Assembly: GCA_012963775.1 (NCBI GenBank)
Contig: DTVC01000042.1
Location: 1,886-21,305, forward strand
Source: Candidatus Pelagibacter sp.
Lineage (GTDB): Bacteria; Pseudomonadota; Alphaproteobacteria; Pelagibacterales; Pelagibacteraceae
Direction: 5' to 3'
DNA: 19,420 nucleotides
Part shown: in pieces, positions 8,295-15,338 of the stretch
Layout: each line of letters opens with the position of its first letter
Numbering within the stretch: the first letter of the stretch is position 1
Program-made: the position numbers and the translations under genes
Notes under the pieces: model-generated
Seen by the model: the letters and a program-made list of their open reading frames with translations, nothing else
What the model was told of the DNA's origin: nothing
Databases searched by the model: none

Positions 8295-9077
8295 ATGAAA
8301 AATATCTTAAAGTTTATTTTTTTTGTAACTGTTTTGACAACTACTGGTTTTGGTTCAATTGCATCAGAACAATCACAGAAACTTTTAAATCCAGGATGGA
8401 GCTTTAAAGGTTTTTTTGGAAAATTTGATAGATCGTCATTGCAAAGAGGTTATCAAGTTTACACAGAGGTTTGTGCGGCTTGCCATTCAATGAAATATTT
8501 GAGTTATAGAAATTTAGCTCAGCAAGGTGGTCCGGAATTCTCTGAAGATCAAGCTAAAATTATTGCTTCACAGTTTGAGGTTATAGATGGTCCAAACAGC
8601 GAAGGAGATATGTTCACAAGACCTGCAAGACTTTCAGATAATTTTGTAGGACCATATGCTAATGATGAAGCCGCCAAGTCTGCTAATGGCGGAGCATATC
8701 CACCAGATATGTCTGTTTTAGTAAAAGCAAGAAAAGGTGGAGCTAGTTATATTTATTCAATTTTGCTTGGCTATGATGACCCACCACCAGATGTTAGCTT
8801 AGAAGATGGTGTTTATTACAACACTTATATGAGCGAAAATAAAATAAAAATGCCAAAACCTTTATCAGAGAATTTAGTTCAATATAGTGATGGAACTCAG
8901 GCTACAGAGGAGCAAATGGCAAAAGATGTTTCAACTTTTTTAGCATGGGCAGCTGAGCCGAATTTAGAACAAAGACATAAAATGGGTTTTAGAGCTGTAC
9001 TCTATTTAATTATAATCACTATTTTAGTTTACTTTAGTATGAAAAAGATTTGGTCACGTATTGAAACGGATGTTTAA
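8295..9077 (+). CDS. petC: Ubiquinol–cytochrome c reductase, cytochrome c1 subunit
   Basis: Carries electrons from the Rieske centre to soluble or membrane cytochrome c. It has a Sec signal peptide (hydrophobic about 5-20, likely cleavage after SIASE region), the haem attachment motif CAACH at 60-64, and KMPKPL with M186 as the expected axial ligand. The SDGTQAT segment near 198-204 and a C-terminal membrane anchor at about 232-249 match the family. At 260 residues it has the usual length and is not fused to cytochrome b, unlike fbcH-type arrangements. It starts 2 bases after petB. Its last 24 bases overlap the 3' end of convergent ychF; both C-termini look family-typical, so the overlap is real. 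Confidence 0.97.
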   Translation: MKNILKFIFFVTVLTTTGFGSIASEQSQKLLNPGWSFKGFFGKFDRSSLQRGYQVYTEVCAACHSMKYLSYRNLAQQGGPEFSEDQAKIIASQFEVIDGPNSEGDMFTRPARLSDNFVGPYANDEAAKSANGGAYPPDMSVLVKARKGGASYIYSILLGYDDPPPDVSLEDGVYYNTYMSENKIKMPKPLSENLVQYSDGTQATEEQMAKDVSTFLAWAAEPNLEQRHKMGFRAVLYLIIITILVYFSMKKIWSRIETDV

Positions 9078-10127
9078 AACATCACCATCTTTTACAATAT
9101 AATCTTTTCCTTCTAGGCGCATTTTCCCGCTAGTTTTGGAATTTGCCCAACCATTATTTTGGGCAAAATCATAGTAGGAAACTGTTTCGGACCTTATAAA
9201 TCCTTTTTCAAAATCAGTATGTATAATGCCAGCAGCTTTTAATGCTGTACAATTTTTAGGAATTGTCCAAGCTCTAGATTCTTCAGGTCCAGAAGTAAAA
9301 AAAGTTTCAAGCTGGAGAAGATCATATCCTTTTTTTATTAGAATGTTTAATCCTGTTTCTTTTAAATTTATCATTTTCATATAATTTTTTTTTTCATCAG
9401 CTTTAAGGTGATTAATTTGATTCTCAATCTCAGCTGATATTATAATTGTATATTTTTCACCATATTTCTTTATAAAGTTTTTAGTGTAGTTATTTCCATT
9501 TCTAATACTTTTTTCATCAACATTACATACATATAGCTTAGGTTTTATGGACAAAAGACCAGTCTGATTAATTTCTCTATTACTAAAATTATTTTCCAAA
9601 ATTTCCATATTTTTATCTTCATTAATACAATTTAAAGCTATCTCTAGAATTTTTAATTGTTCATCTGAAATATTTTTCTTATTTTTTTTGTCAATTCTTT
9701 TTTGGATAGATTCTAAATCTGCAAGTTTCATTTCTGTTTCAATAATTTCTAGATCTCTAACCGGATCAACATTTGAATTAACATTTTGAATATTATCAGA
9801 GTCAAAGCATCTAATCATATGAATTATTGCATCTACTTCTCTAATATGAGATAAAAATTTATTACCCAACCCTTCGCCTTTTGAAGCTCCTTTTACTAAC
9901 CCCGCTATATCGACAAATGATATTGTTGTGTTTATTTTTTTTTTTGAATTAGATATTGGAGCCAATTCATCTAACCTTCTATCAGGAACAGGAACTATTC
10001 CAATATTAGGATCAATAGTGCAAAAAGGAAAATTTTCGGCTTGTGCTTTGTTTGAATTTGTTAATGCGTTAAATAATGTAGATTTACCGACATTGGGTAA
10101 TCCTACGATACCACACTTAAATCCCAT
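9054..10127 (-). CDS. ychF: Redox-regulated P-loop NTPase YchF (OLA1/Obg-like)
   Basis: A TRAFAC-class P-loop protein that binds ribosomes and, in studied members, prefers ATP to GTP. Walker A is GLPNVGKS at 9-16, switch II DIAGLVKGAS at 73-82, and the G4 position reads NVDE (202-205) rather than NKxD, the change linked to loss of guanine specificity. The central insert (about 130-190) is the coiled-coil arm. The C-terminal TGS domain includes FFTSGPEESRAW and the typical GDVLNIRFN ending. Its 357 residues are close to the usual 363. The ATG abuts the pth stop with no gap, a gene pairing common across proteobacteria. It is last in the long leftward group. Confidence 0.97.
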   Translation of the reverse strand: MGFKCGIVGLPNVGKSTLFNALTNSNKAQAENFPFCTIDPNIGIVPVPDRRLDELAPISNSKKKINTTISFVDIAGLVKGASKGEGLGNKFLSHIREVDAIIHMIRCFDSDNIQNVNSNVDPVRDLEIIETEMKLADLESIQKRIDKKNKKNISDEQLKILEIALNCINEDKNMEILENNFSNREINQTGLLSIKPKLYVCNVDEKSIRNGNNYTKNFIKKYGEKYTIIISAEIENQINHLKADEKKNYMKMINLKETGLNILIKKGYDLLQLETFFTSGPEESRAWTIPKNCTALKAAGIIHTDFEKGFIRSETVSYYDFAQNNGWANSKTSGKMRLEGKDYIVKDGDVLNIRFNT

Positions 10128-10688
10128 TTACTTATTGTTTACCGTGCTTGAAAATAGATCTAATTTTTTATCTATTAATATAGATATTGAATCAATAATA
10201 TTTTTTGTAATTTTTTCTAAATGTTTTTCTTCTTCTTCATTAAAATTGTTTAAAACATATTCCGATGCAGAAGTTTTTGAATCCGGTTTACCTATTCCAA
10301 TTCTGACTCTTGAATAGTCTTTTCCTATAAATTTATCTATGGATGTAATTCCGTTATGACCCGCACTAGATCCACCAAATTTTGCTTTGATATTTCCAAA
10401 ATCTATATCTATGTCATCATGAAAAACAATCACATCTTCAGCATCTATTTTAAAATATTCTATTAACTCTCGAATACATATTCCTGAGCTATTCATAAAT
10501 GTAAGAGGTTTAATTGCATAAACTTTTTTGTTTGAAATATTTCCTGTGGTCAATAAACCTTTAAATTTTGGTTTTTGTTTTGAAAGACCAAAATTTTGGT
10601 TAATTGCATCAATAATTTTGAAGCCGATATTATGTCTGTTATTTTGGCTATCAAGAGTTGGGTTACCTAAACCTACTAAAAGAATCAT
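10128..10688 (-). CDS. pth: Peptidyl-tRNA hydrolase
   Basis: Releases tRNA from peptidyl-tRNAs that drop off the ribosome. It opens with LLVGLGNPTLDSQNNRHNIGF: catalytic histidine H19, family substrate contacts N66 (in FMNSSG) and N112 (in GGSSAGHNGI), and catalytic aspartate D92 in FHDDIDIDFG. RVRIGIGKP (127-135) is also diagnostic. At 186 residues it is of normal length. It lies between rplY (40 bases upstream) and ychF (abutting). The short gap to rplY holds no hairpin, so co-transcription is likely. The TATATATG start has no Shine–Dalgarno sequence. Confidence 0.97.
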   Translation of the reverse strand: MILLVGLGNPTLDSQNNRHNIGFKIIDAINQNFGLSKQKPKFKGLLTTGNISNKKVYAIKPLTFMNSSGICIRELIEYFKIDAEDVIVFHDDIDIDFGNIKAKFGGSSAGHNGITSIDKFIGKDYSRVRIGIGKPDSKTSASEYVLNNFNEEEEKHLEKITKNIIDSISILIDKKLDLFSSTVNNK

Positions 10689-10728
10689 ATATAAAATTTA
10701 AAATTTGAAAATATTCACTTAAAATAAT

Positions 10729-11484
10729 TTATTTTTTTTCTGGAGGAGTTTTTTCTTCTTTTTTCTGATCCTCTTTAGATTTGTCACCAGCTTTATCACC
10801 TTCAGCAGCTTTCTCTTCAGATTTTTCCGTAGCTGTCGCTTCAGTTCCTTCGGTTCCTTCTGTGCCCTCAGCATCTTCTGCAGCTTCAGCAGGTTCGCCC
10901 TCTGCAGGTTTTTCTGGCTCTTTAAATATCGTAGGTGCAGCAACAGTTGCTATAACGAAATCTCTACCTTGTATAGTTTGTTTAACATTTTCAGGTAAAT
11001 TTATAGATGAAATTTTAATGCTAGCTCCAATTTCCAAACCTTCAAGGTCCACGATGAGTTCAGTTGGAATATTTTCAGTTGGGCACTTCAGCTCCACTTT
11101 TCTTCTTACAATGTTCAATACTCCACCTCTTTTTAATCCAGGACATGTTTCATTATTAATAAATTTAACAGGTATTTCTAAGATAATTTTTGCACCCTTA
11201 ACAATTCTTAAAAAATCGATATGGATAGGATCATCACTAATGGGGTCGAAAGCTACATCTCTAGGCAAAACATTCATTGATTTTCCATCTATTTTCAAAC
11301 TGATTATGTTTGATAAAAAATTTTCTTGGTCTATTAATGTTTTAACTTTTTTTGTTGAAAGAGAAATTGTTTGATTTTCTTCTGTTCCTCCATAAATTAT
11401 ACCAGGAACCTCGCCTTTTTGTCGAAGTGCACGAACTTGTCCTTTTGTATTTGTATTTCTTGCTGTTGCTTCTATAGAGCTCAT
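10729..11484 (-). CDS. rplY: 50S ribosomal protein L25, Ctc/TL5 type, with long acidic low-complexity tail
   Basis: Binds 5S rRNA in the large subunit. Residues 1 to about 92 form the L25 domain (start SIEATARNTNTKGQVRALR-like; VPGIIYGG at 26-33; DDPIHIDF at 84-91). About 95-185 form the second beta domain of the Ctc/TL5 type (PVKFINNETCPGLKRGGVLN and GASIKI). From about residue 189 to the end, 63 residues consist almost only of E, A, K, G, T, P, D and S, with the repeat GTEGTEGTEATATE at 207-220. This tail (10729-10920) is richer in G+C than its surroundings. C-terminal extensions of L25 occur in alphaproteobacteria, but such tails vary fast and no function is known to me. It sits 44 bases after prs. 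Confidence 0.94.
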   Translation of the reverse strand: MSSIEATARNTNTKGQVRALRQKGEVPGIIYGGTEENQTISLSTKKVKTLIDQENFLSNIISLKIDGKSMNVLPRDVAFDPISDDPIHIDFLRIVKGAKIILEIPVKFINNETCPGLKRGGVLNIVRRKVELKCPTENIPTELIVDLEGLEIGASIKISSINLPENVKQTIQGRDFVIATVAAPTIFKEPEKPAEGEPAEAAEDAEGTEGTEGTEATATEKSEEKAAEGDKAGDKSKEDQKKEEKTPPEKK

Positions 11485-11528
11485 AACGTGACGGTTTTTA
11501 ACTTAAGAAAGTAAATTTTACAAGAAAA

Positions 11529-12461
11529 TTATTTGAACAAATCAGAAACCGAAGTTGAATTTGATATACGTTTAATAGCCTCACCAATTAAATTTGATAT
11601 TGTTAATACATGAATATTTCTAGCTTTTTTAACTTTATCTTCGTTATCAATCGTGTCAGTTAAAACTAAATTTTTTATATGAGATTTTTTGATTTTTTCA
11701 ATTGCTTCACCACTTAAAACTCCATGTGTTACATAAACATGTACTTCTTTTGCTCCACGTTCCTTTAAGGCTTTCGCAGCATTAACTATTGTTCCTCCAG
11801 AATCAATAATATCATCTACAATTAAGCATGTTTTTCCTTTTACATTTCCAATAACATTCATTACTTGCGATTTTCCTGGAGCAGGTCTTCTTTTGTCTAT
11901 AATTGCAAGGCCAACATCTAAAATTTTACCAAGTGCTCTAGCTCTCTCTACTCCACCAACATCTGGAGCAACACAAATTAAATTATTCTTTTTTAAATTT
12001 TTTTTTATATGTCTTGAAAAGATTGGTGTTGAAAAAAGGTTATCAACTGGAATATCAAAAAAACCTTGAATTTGTCCTGAATGAAGGTCAACAGTTACAA
12101 TTCTATCAGCTCCAGCTTTAGTTATTAAATTTGATACTAATTTTGCAGAAATAGATGTTCTTGGCACAACTTTTCTGTCTTGCCTTGCATAGCCAAAATA
12201 TGGAATTACTGCTGTAATATTCTTAGCAGAAGATCTCTTCAAAGCATCGATGCAAAGAAGCAATTCCATTAAATTATCATTCGCTGGATATGAAACAGAT
12301 TGAATTATAAAAATACTATTGCCTCTAATATTTTCATTTATTTCTATATAAATTTCTCCATCGGCAAACTTTCTTATACTCGAATTGACAAGTTTATTTT
12401 TCAAGTATTTTGAAATTTTTTTACTTAAATTTTTATTACTATTGCCTGTAAGAAGTTTCAT
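11529..12461 (-). CDS. prs: Ribose-phosphate pyrophosphokinase (class I PRPP synthase)
   Basis: Makes PRPP from ribose 5-phosphate and ATP for nucleotide, histidine and tryptophan synthesis. Key motifs are FADGEIYIEINENIRG (32-47), PYFGYARQDRK (87-97, ATP site), VDLHSGQIQGFF (124-135) and the PRPP-binding VDDIIDSGGT at 215-224. At 310 residues it has standard length. A TAGGG formed by the pgeF stop codon gives an AGGG ribosome-binding-like motif at 12474-12471, 9 bases before the ATG; this is one of only two such motifs I noticed. The gap to pgeF is 11 bases, so it belongs to the lgt–ychF group. Confidence 0.97.
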   Translation of the reverse strand: MKLLTGNSNKNLSKKISKYLKNKLVNSSIRKFADGEIYIEINENIRGNSIFIIQSVSYPANDNLMELLLCIDALKRSSAKNITAVIPYFGYARQDRKVVPRTSISAKLVSNLITKAGADRIVTVDLHSGQIQGFFDIPVDNLFSTPIFSRHIKKNLKKNNLICVAPDVGGVERARALGKILDVGLAIIDKRRPAPGKSQVMNVIGNVKGKTCLIVDDIIDSGGTIVNAAKALKERGAKEVHVYVTHGVLSGEAIEKIKKSHIKNLVLTDTIDNEDKVKKARNIHVLTISNLIGEAIKRISNSTSVSDLFK

Positions 12462-12472
12462 TTATGAAGACC

Positions 12473-13225
12473 CTATTTAATCATAATTAATGATATATTT
12501 CTACCATAATCATTATTTTTATTATTTAAAGATCTTCTTGAACTAAAAAAATTATTTTTTTTATTATAAGTATCCTTTTTAATTATTTCTATATTTTTTA
12601 CACCAAAGTTAATTAATTGGCTTTTAAGATAGTCTCTGAGGCTGAAAAAAATTTTATTCTTAGCAAATTTAAAATAAACTATATTTTTTCTACTTTGTTT
12701 AATGAATTTTTTTTTGAAGTCATTTTTTACTTCATAATTATTTTGAGCTATACATGGACCAATAACTACCTTCAGGTCTTTTACAAAACTTCCATTTTTC
12801 AGAAAACTTTTAATTATTTTTATTACAATTTTTTTATAAGCTCCTCTCCATCCAGCATGTACAGCAGCAATTATATTTTTTTTGGGATCATAAAATAATA
12901 TGGGTGCGCAATCTGCAGTTAATATTCCAAGCGCTATTCCTTTTTTGTTTGTTATCAATCCATCACCAGTTAGCTTTTTTTTTATTATTTTTTTAACATG
13001 AATAATTTTGTTACTATGAATTTGATTTAATAAAATTAAATGGTTTTTTTTACAACCTATTTTCTTGGATACAATATTTAAATTCCGAGAAATATTTTTT
13101 TTATTGTCGGATGCTCCTCGTCCAAAATTTAAACTTTTATAAATACTAGAAGAACTTCCAATAATGCTGTTAAAAAAAGCATGATTTATATTTGTAAATT
13201 TTATTAATTTTTTTGATATAATCAG
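12473..13225 (-). CDS. pgeF: Peptidoglycan editing factor PgeF (laccase-domain, YfiH family), CTG start proposed
   Basis: Family members act as purine nucleoside phosphorylase/adenosine deaminase or peptidoglycan editing factor. Zinc-site residues are H70 (NQIHSNK), C106 (TADCAPILF) and H123 (AAVHAGWRGA), each one less than the H71/C107/H124 I recall for E. coli YfiH. The first conventional start in frame, TTG at 12958, would delete the N-terminal 89 residues including H70 and INHAFF and SLNFGRGASDN. Upstream the frame is open to a TAG at 13237-13235, and within it only CTG at 13225 gives a sensible start. That CTG lies 1 base after the methyltransferase stop and 7 bases after an AGGG motif. 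The resulting 250 residues fit the family. The usual TRxGGVS segment is degenerate here (NSIIGSSSS). Family assignment is firm; the start is inference. Confidence 0.85.
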   Translation of the reverse strand: MIISKKLIKFTNINHAFFNSIIGSSSSIYKSLNFGRGASDNKKNISRNLNIVSKKIGCKKNHLILLNQIHSNKIIHVKKIIKKKLTGDGLITNKKGIALGILTADCAPILFYDPKKNIIAAVHAGWRGAYKKIVIKIIKSFLKNGSFVKDLKVVIGPCIAQNNYEVKNDFKKKFIKQSRKNIVYFKFAKNKIFFSLRDYLKSQLINFGVKNIEIIKKDTYNKKNNFFSSRRSLNNKNNDYGRNISLIMIK

Positions 13226-13226
13226 T

Positions 13227-14273
13227 TTAAAACCCTATATTAAAATTAGTTTTCTTATTAGTAATTAACATTACTTTAAATAATTCTCCCATTTCATTTT
13301 TATCTATCAACCTTTTTAAGCGAAAATAAATATCCGCTTTTTTTGAAAAAGGCAGATTTTTTGAAATAATTTCAGCTCTTTCCAAGATTCCAAGACTAAT
13401 TAAAAAATTTCTTTGAGAGGTAATTCCTTGTGATTTAAGTTTTAAATGATTTATTAGATTTTCAATCAACTTAAAATTAATTTTGTAAGTAATATCAATA
13501 TTTCCATAATCTTTTAAAACACTTGTACTTTTATGTCTCTTAATCGCTTGAAGGCTATCAATCATTGATTTTTCTAAATAACCATAATCTATAATCAATA
13601 AACCACCATTTTCATTTTTTATTTGATTGGAAATTTTTTTTAGATATTCAAAAGATAAGGGAGAATACTCAATGAATTTTTGATTATCAGTTATTTTAAT
13701 ACCAATTTTTTTTTCGAGTTTTTTTATATTTGATATTATTTCTATAAATTTTAGATTGTTTTTATCAGATAAGTCGACGTATTTTTCATACCATTTATTA
13801 TTTTTTTTAATAAATTGTTTTACCGGTAAAGCATCAAAAAATTCATTGGCTATAAATATTTTGGGTCCATTTTTTATTTTATTTAAATTATTAAGCCAGA
13901 AAATTTTAAAGTTTTTTAATTTTTTTTTTTGTAATTTTTTTAAATAAGAGCTTTTTTCTAATATGAATATATTACAAGACTTTTTAAAAAATGGAAATTT
14001 TTCAAATGAAGTTATCATTTGATAAATCATTTCACCATTTCCAGCACCTAATTCAATTATATTAATTTTTTTAGGGCAATTTAAATTTTGCCAAAAAGCA
14101 ATAGTCCAAACTGCAATCATTTCTGAAAATAAAATAGAAATATTTGGTGCCGTTATAAAATCTCCTTTGCTTCCAAAAGGATTTTTTTTCATATAGAAAC
14201 CATATTTTTTATTATACAAAGCTTGATCAATAAACTTATCAAGCGGGATATGATTTCCGTTTTTAAGATTCAT
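13227..14273 (-). CDS. Class I SAM-dependent protein methyltransferase, NDUFAF7/MidA family (DUF185)
   Basis: The mitochondrial homologue NDUFAF7 methylates an arginine of complex I subunit NDUFS2 during assembly; the bacterial role is presumed similar but is less well established. The SAM-binding loop is ELGAGNGEM (74-82), and the family motif NEFFDALPVKQF is at 143-154. KGDFITAPNISILFSEMIA (36-54) and the C-terminal region with SLGILERAEI complete the match. Length 348 is typical. The start ATG overlaps the lgt stop by 11 bases, so translation is probably coupled. Its stop is 1 base from the proposed pgeF start. The position between lgt and pgeF is the common alphaproteobacterial arrangement. 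Confidence 0.92.
   Translation of the reverse strand: MNLKNGNHIPLDKFIDQALYNKKYGFYMKKNPFGSKGDFITAPNISILFSEMIAVWTIAFWQNLNCPKKINIIELGAGNGEMIYQMITSFEKFPFFKKSCNIFILEKSSYLKKLQKKKLKNFKIFWLNNLNKIKNGPKIFIANEFFDALPVKQFIKKNNKWYEKYVDLSDKNNLKFIEIISNIKKLEKKIGIKITDNQKFIEYSPLSFEYLKKISNQIKNENGGLLIIDYGYLEKSMIDSLQAIKRHKSTSVLKDYGNIDITYKINFKLIENLINHLKLKSQGITSQRNFLISLGILERAEIISKNLPFSKKADIYFRLKRLIDKNEMGELFKVMLITNKKTNFNIGF
13233..13236 (-). promoter_or_regulatory. Shine–Dalgarno-like AGGG for pgeF, inside the upstream gene
   Basis: AGGG is formed by the last codons of the methyltransferase gene (ATA GGG TTT TAA) and lies 7 bases before the CTG at 13225. Most starts in this window have no such motif. The spacing is right for CTG; for the next near-cognate codon (ATT at 13222) it would be 10. 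This supports CTG as the pgeF start but a 4-base motif may be chance. Confidence 0.45.
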
Positions 14274-15033
14274 TTTTTTTATAAAATAGGCCTAAGCCGG
14301 CTACAAAAAAAATAACACTTATTACCTGACCAAGAGTAAAGTTGAGGAAAATAAATCCTAACTGGATATCTGGTTCTCTAGTAAACTCAATGAAAAATCT
14401 AAATAGAGAATAAAATATTATAAATAGAGAAAAAGTAATCCCTGGAGCTTTAAAAAAATATTTTTTTAATACAAAATTTAGTAATATAAATAATATTATT
14501 CCTTCAAAAAAAGCCTCATAAATTTGAGAGGGATGTCTTGATAAATTATCTACTTTTTCAAATTTTACTGACCAAAAGATATTTGTTTGTCTTCCATAAA
14601 GTTCTGAGTTAATAAAGTTTGATATTCTTCCTAAAAAAATTCCAATTGGAACAGACATCGCAATTAAATCAAGAAATATGTAATAATTAATATTATTTTT
14701 TTTACTGAAAAGGTATGTTGCAAAAATTGCACCTAAACCTCCTCCATGAAAAGACATGCCGCCATTCCATATCATGAATATTTCTATTAAATTTTTTGAA
14801 TAATAAATCGGATTATAGAAGACAACATAACCTAATCTTCCACCAACAATGATACCGATAATTAAATAGGTAATTAAATCATCAAAAAGATTAAGAATCT
14901 TTTCATTTTTAATCAGGAATTTTTTACAGTAGAACCATCCAAATATTAATCCAAAAATATAAGACAGAGAATACCATCTTATTTCTAAGGAAAATATTTG
15001 AAATGCCACTGGGTCAAAATTGTTGATAAACAT
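14263..15033 (-). CDS. lgt: Prolipoprotein diacylglyceryl transferase
   Basis: Transfers diacylglycerol from phosphatidylglycerol to the lipobox cysteine of prolipoproteins, in the inner membrane. About seven transmembrane segments are visible in 256 residues. Catalytic and conserved residues follow E. coli Lgt with a constant offset: H96 in SFHGGG (H103), and R136, N139 and E144 in GRISNFINSELYGR (R143, N146, E151). R212, E216 and R219 in FRFFIEFTREPD match R239, E243 and R246. Its substrate phosphatidylglycerol needs PgsA, which is encoded at the right end of the window. First gene of the seven-gene leftward group; the start lies at the edge of an AT-only palindrome shared with divergent ubiK. 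Confidence 0.97.
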   Translation of the reverse strand: MFINNFDPVAFQIFSLEIRWYSLSYIFGLIFGWFYCKKFLIKNEKILNLFDDLITYLIIGIIVGGRLGYVVFYNPIYYSKNLIEIFMIWNGGMSFHGGGLGAIFATYLFSKKNNINYYIFLDLIAMSVPIGIFLGRISNFINSELYGRQTNIFWSVKFEKVDNLSRHPSQIYEAFFEGIILFILLNFVLKKYFFKAPGITFSLFIIFYSLFRFFIEFTREPDIQLGFIFLNFTLGQVISVIFFVAGLGLFYKKNES

Positions 15034-15038
15034 TTTAA

Positions 15039-15070
15039 AAAATAATATATGAATTAAAATATATTATTTT
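15039..15070. repeat. 12-bp perfect AT-only inverted repeat in the lgt/ubiK divergent gap
   Basis: The left arm 15039-15050 (AAAATAATATAT) and the right arm 15059-15070 (ATATATTATTTT) are exact reverse complements around an 8-base loop (GAATTAAA). The repeat occupies most of the 50-bp gap. Each arm holds TAATAT, a possible -10 box: at 15043-15048 for ubiK (leader about 29 bases) and at 15066-15061 for lgt (leader about 20 bases). It may be two mirror-image promoters, an operator, or chance in AT-rich DNA, though 12 perfect pairs is long. Confidence 0.6.
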
Positions 15071-15083
15071 AAAAATTAAATAT

Positions 15084-15338
15084 ATGTCAAAATCAAAGTT
15101 TGTAATTGATAAATTAGCAAAATTATTTGAGCAAGGACTGGTTTCCTATAAAGATTTGAACAGTGAAATTTTGAATATTTTGAGATCAAAACGAGATGAA
15201 ATAATTTTTAGAATGAAATTAACTAGTAAGGAAGAAACAGATATCCTTAATAAAAGAATAGAAAATCTAGAAAAAAAAATTGATAAACTTGAAAAAAAAA
15301 ATACCTTAAGGAAATCTAAACGGGTAAAGAAATCATAA
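15084..15338 (+). CDS. ubiK: Accessory factor UbiK family protein (YqiC/BMFP)
   Basis: UbiK-type proteins help ubiquinone synthesis, binding the UbiJ lipid carrier in E. coli. The 84-residue protein matches the family plan: an N-terminal amphipathic helix (FVIDKLAKLFEQGL), a central segment with RMKLTSKEETDILNKRIENL (43-62) where family members show a similar RxxLVTREEF-like block, and a C-terminal coiled coil (about 47-75, ILNKRIENLEKKIDKLEKKN) ending in basic residues. The family often sits divergent from lgt in alphaproteobacteria, as here. The last 23 bases overlap the 3' end of the convergent histidine kinase gene. The short length makes the call less certain than for its neighbours. Confidence 0.8.
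   Translation: MSKSKFVIDKLAKLFEQGLVSYKDLNSEILNILRSKRDEIIFRMKLTSKEETDILNKRIENLEKKIDKLEKKNTLRKSKRVKKS

Noticed and set aside
9928..10317. A 129-residue plus-strand ORF across ychF/pth
   Set aside because: Antisense to two firmly identified genes and without recognisable domains.
10719..10943. A 74-residue Lys/Leu-rich minus-strand ORF
   Set aside because: Out-of-frame reading of the rplY tail with no family features.
10781..11374. A 197-residue plus-strand ORF rich in Ser, Pro and Ala
   Set aside because: It is the reverse reading of the rplY acidic tail and L25 domains; the composition follows from the GAA/GCN codons of the real gene.
12473..12958. A 161-residue pgeF starting at TTG 12958
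   Set aside because: It would lack the conserved first 89 residues, including zinc ligand H70; the frame continues upstream with clear family sequence.
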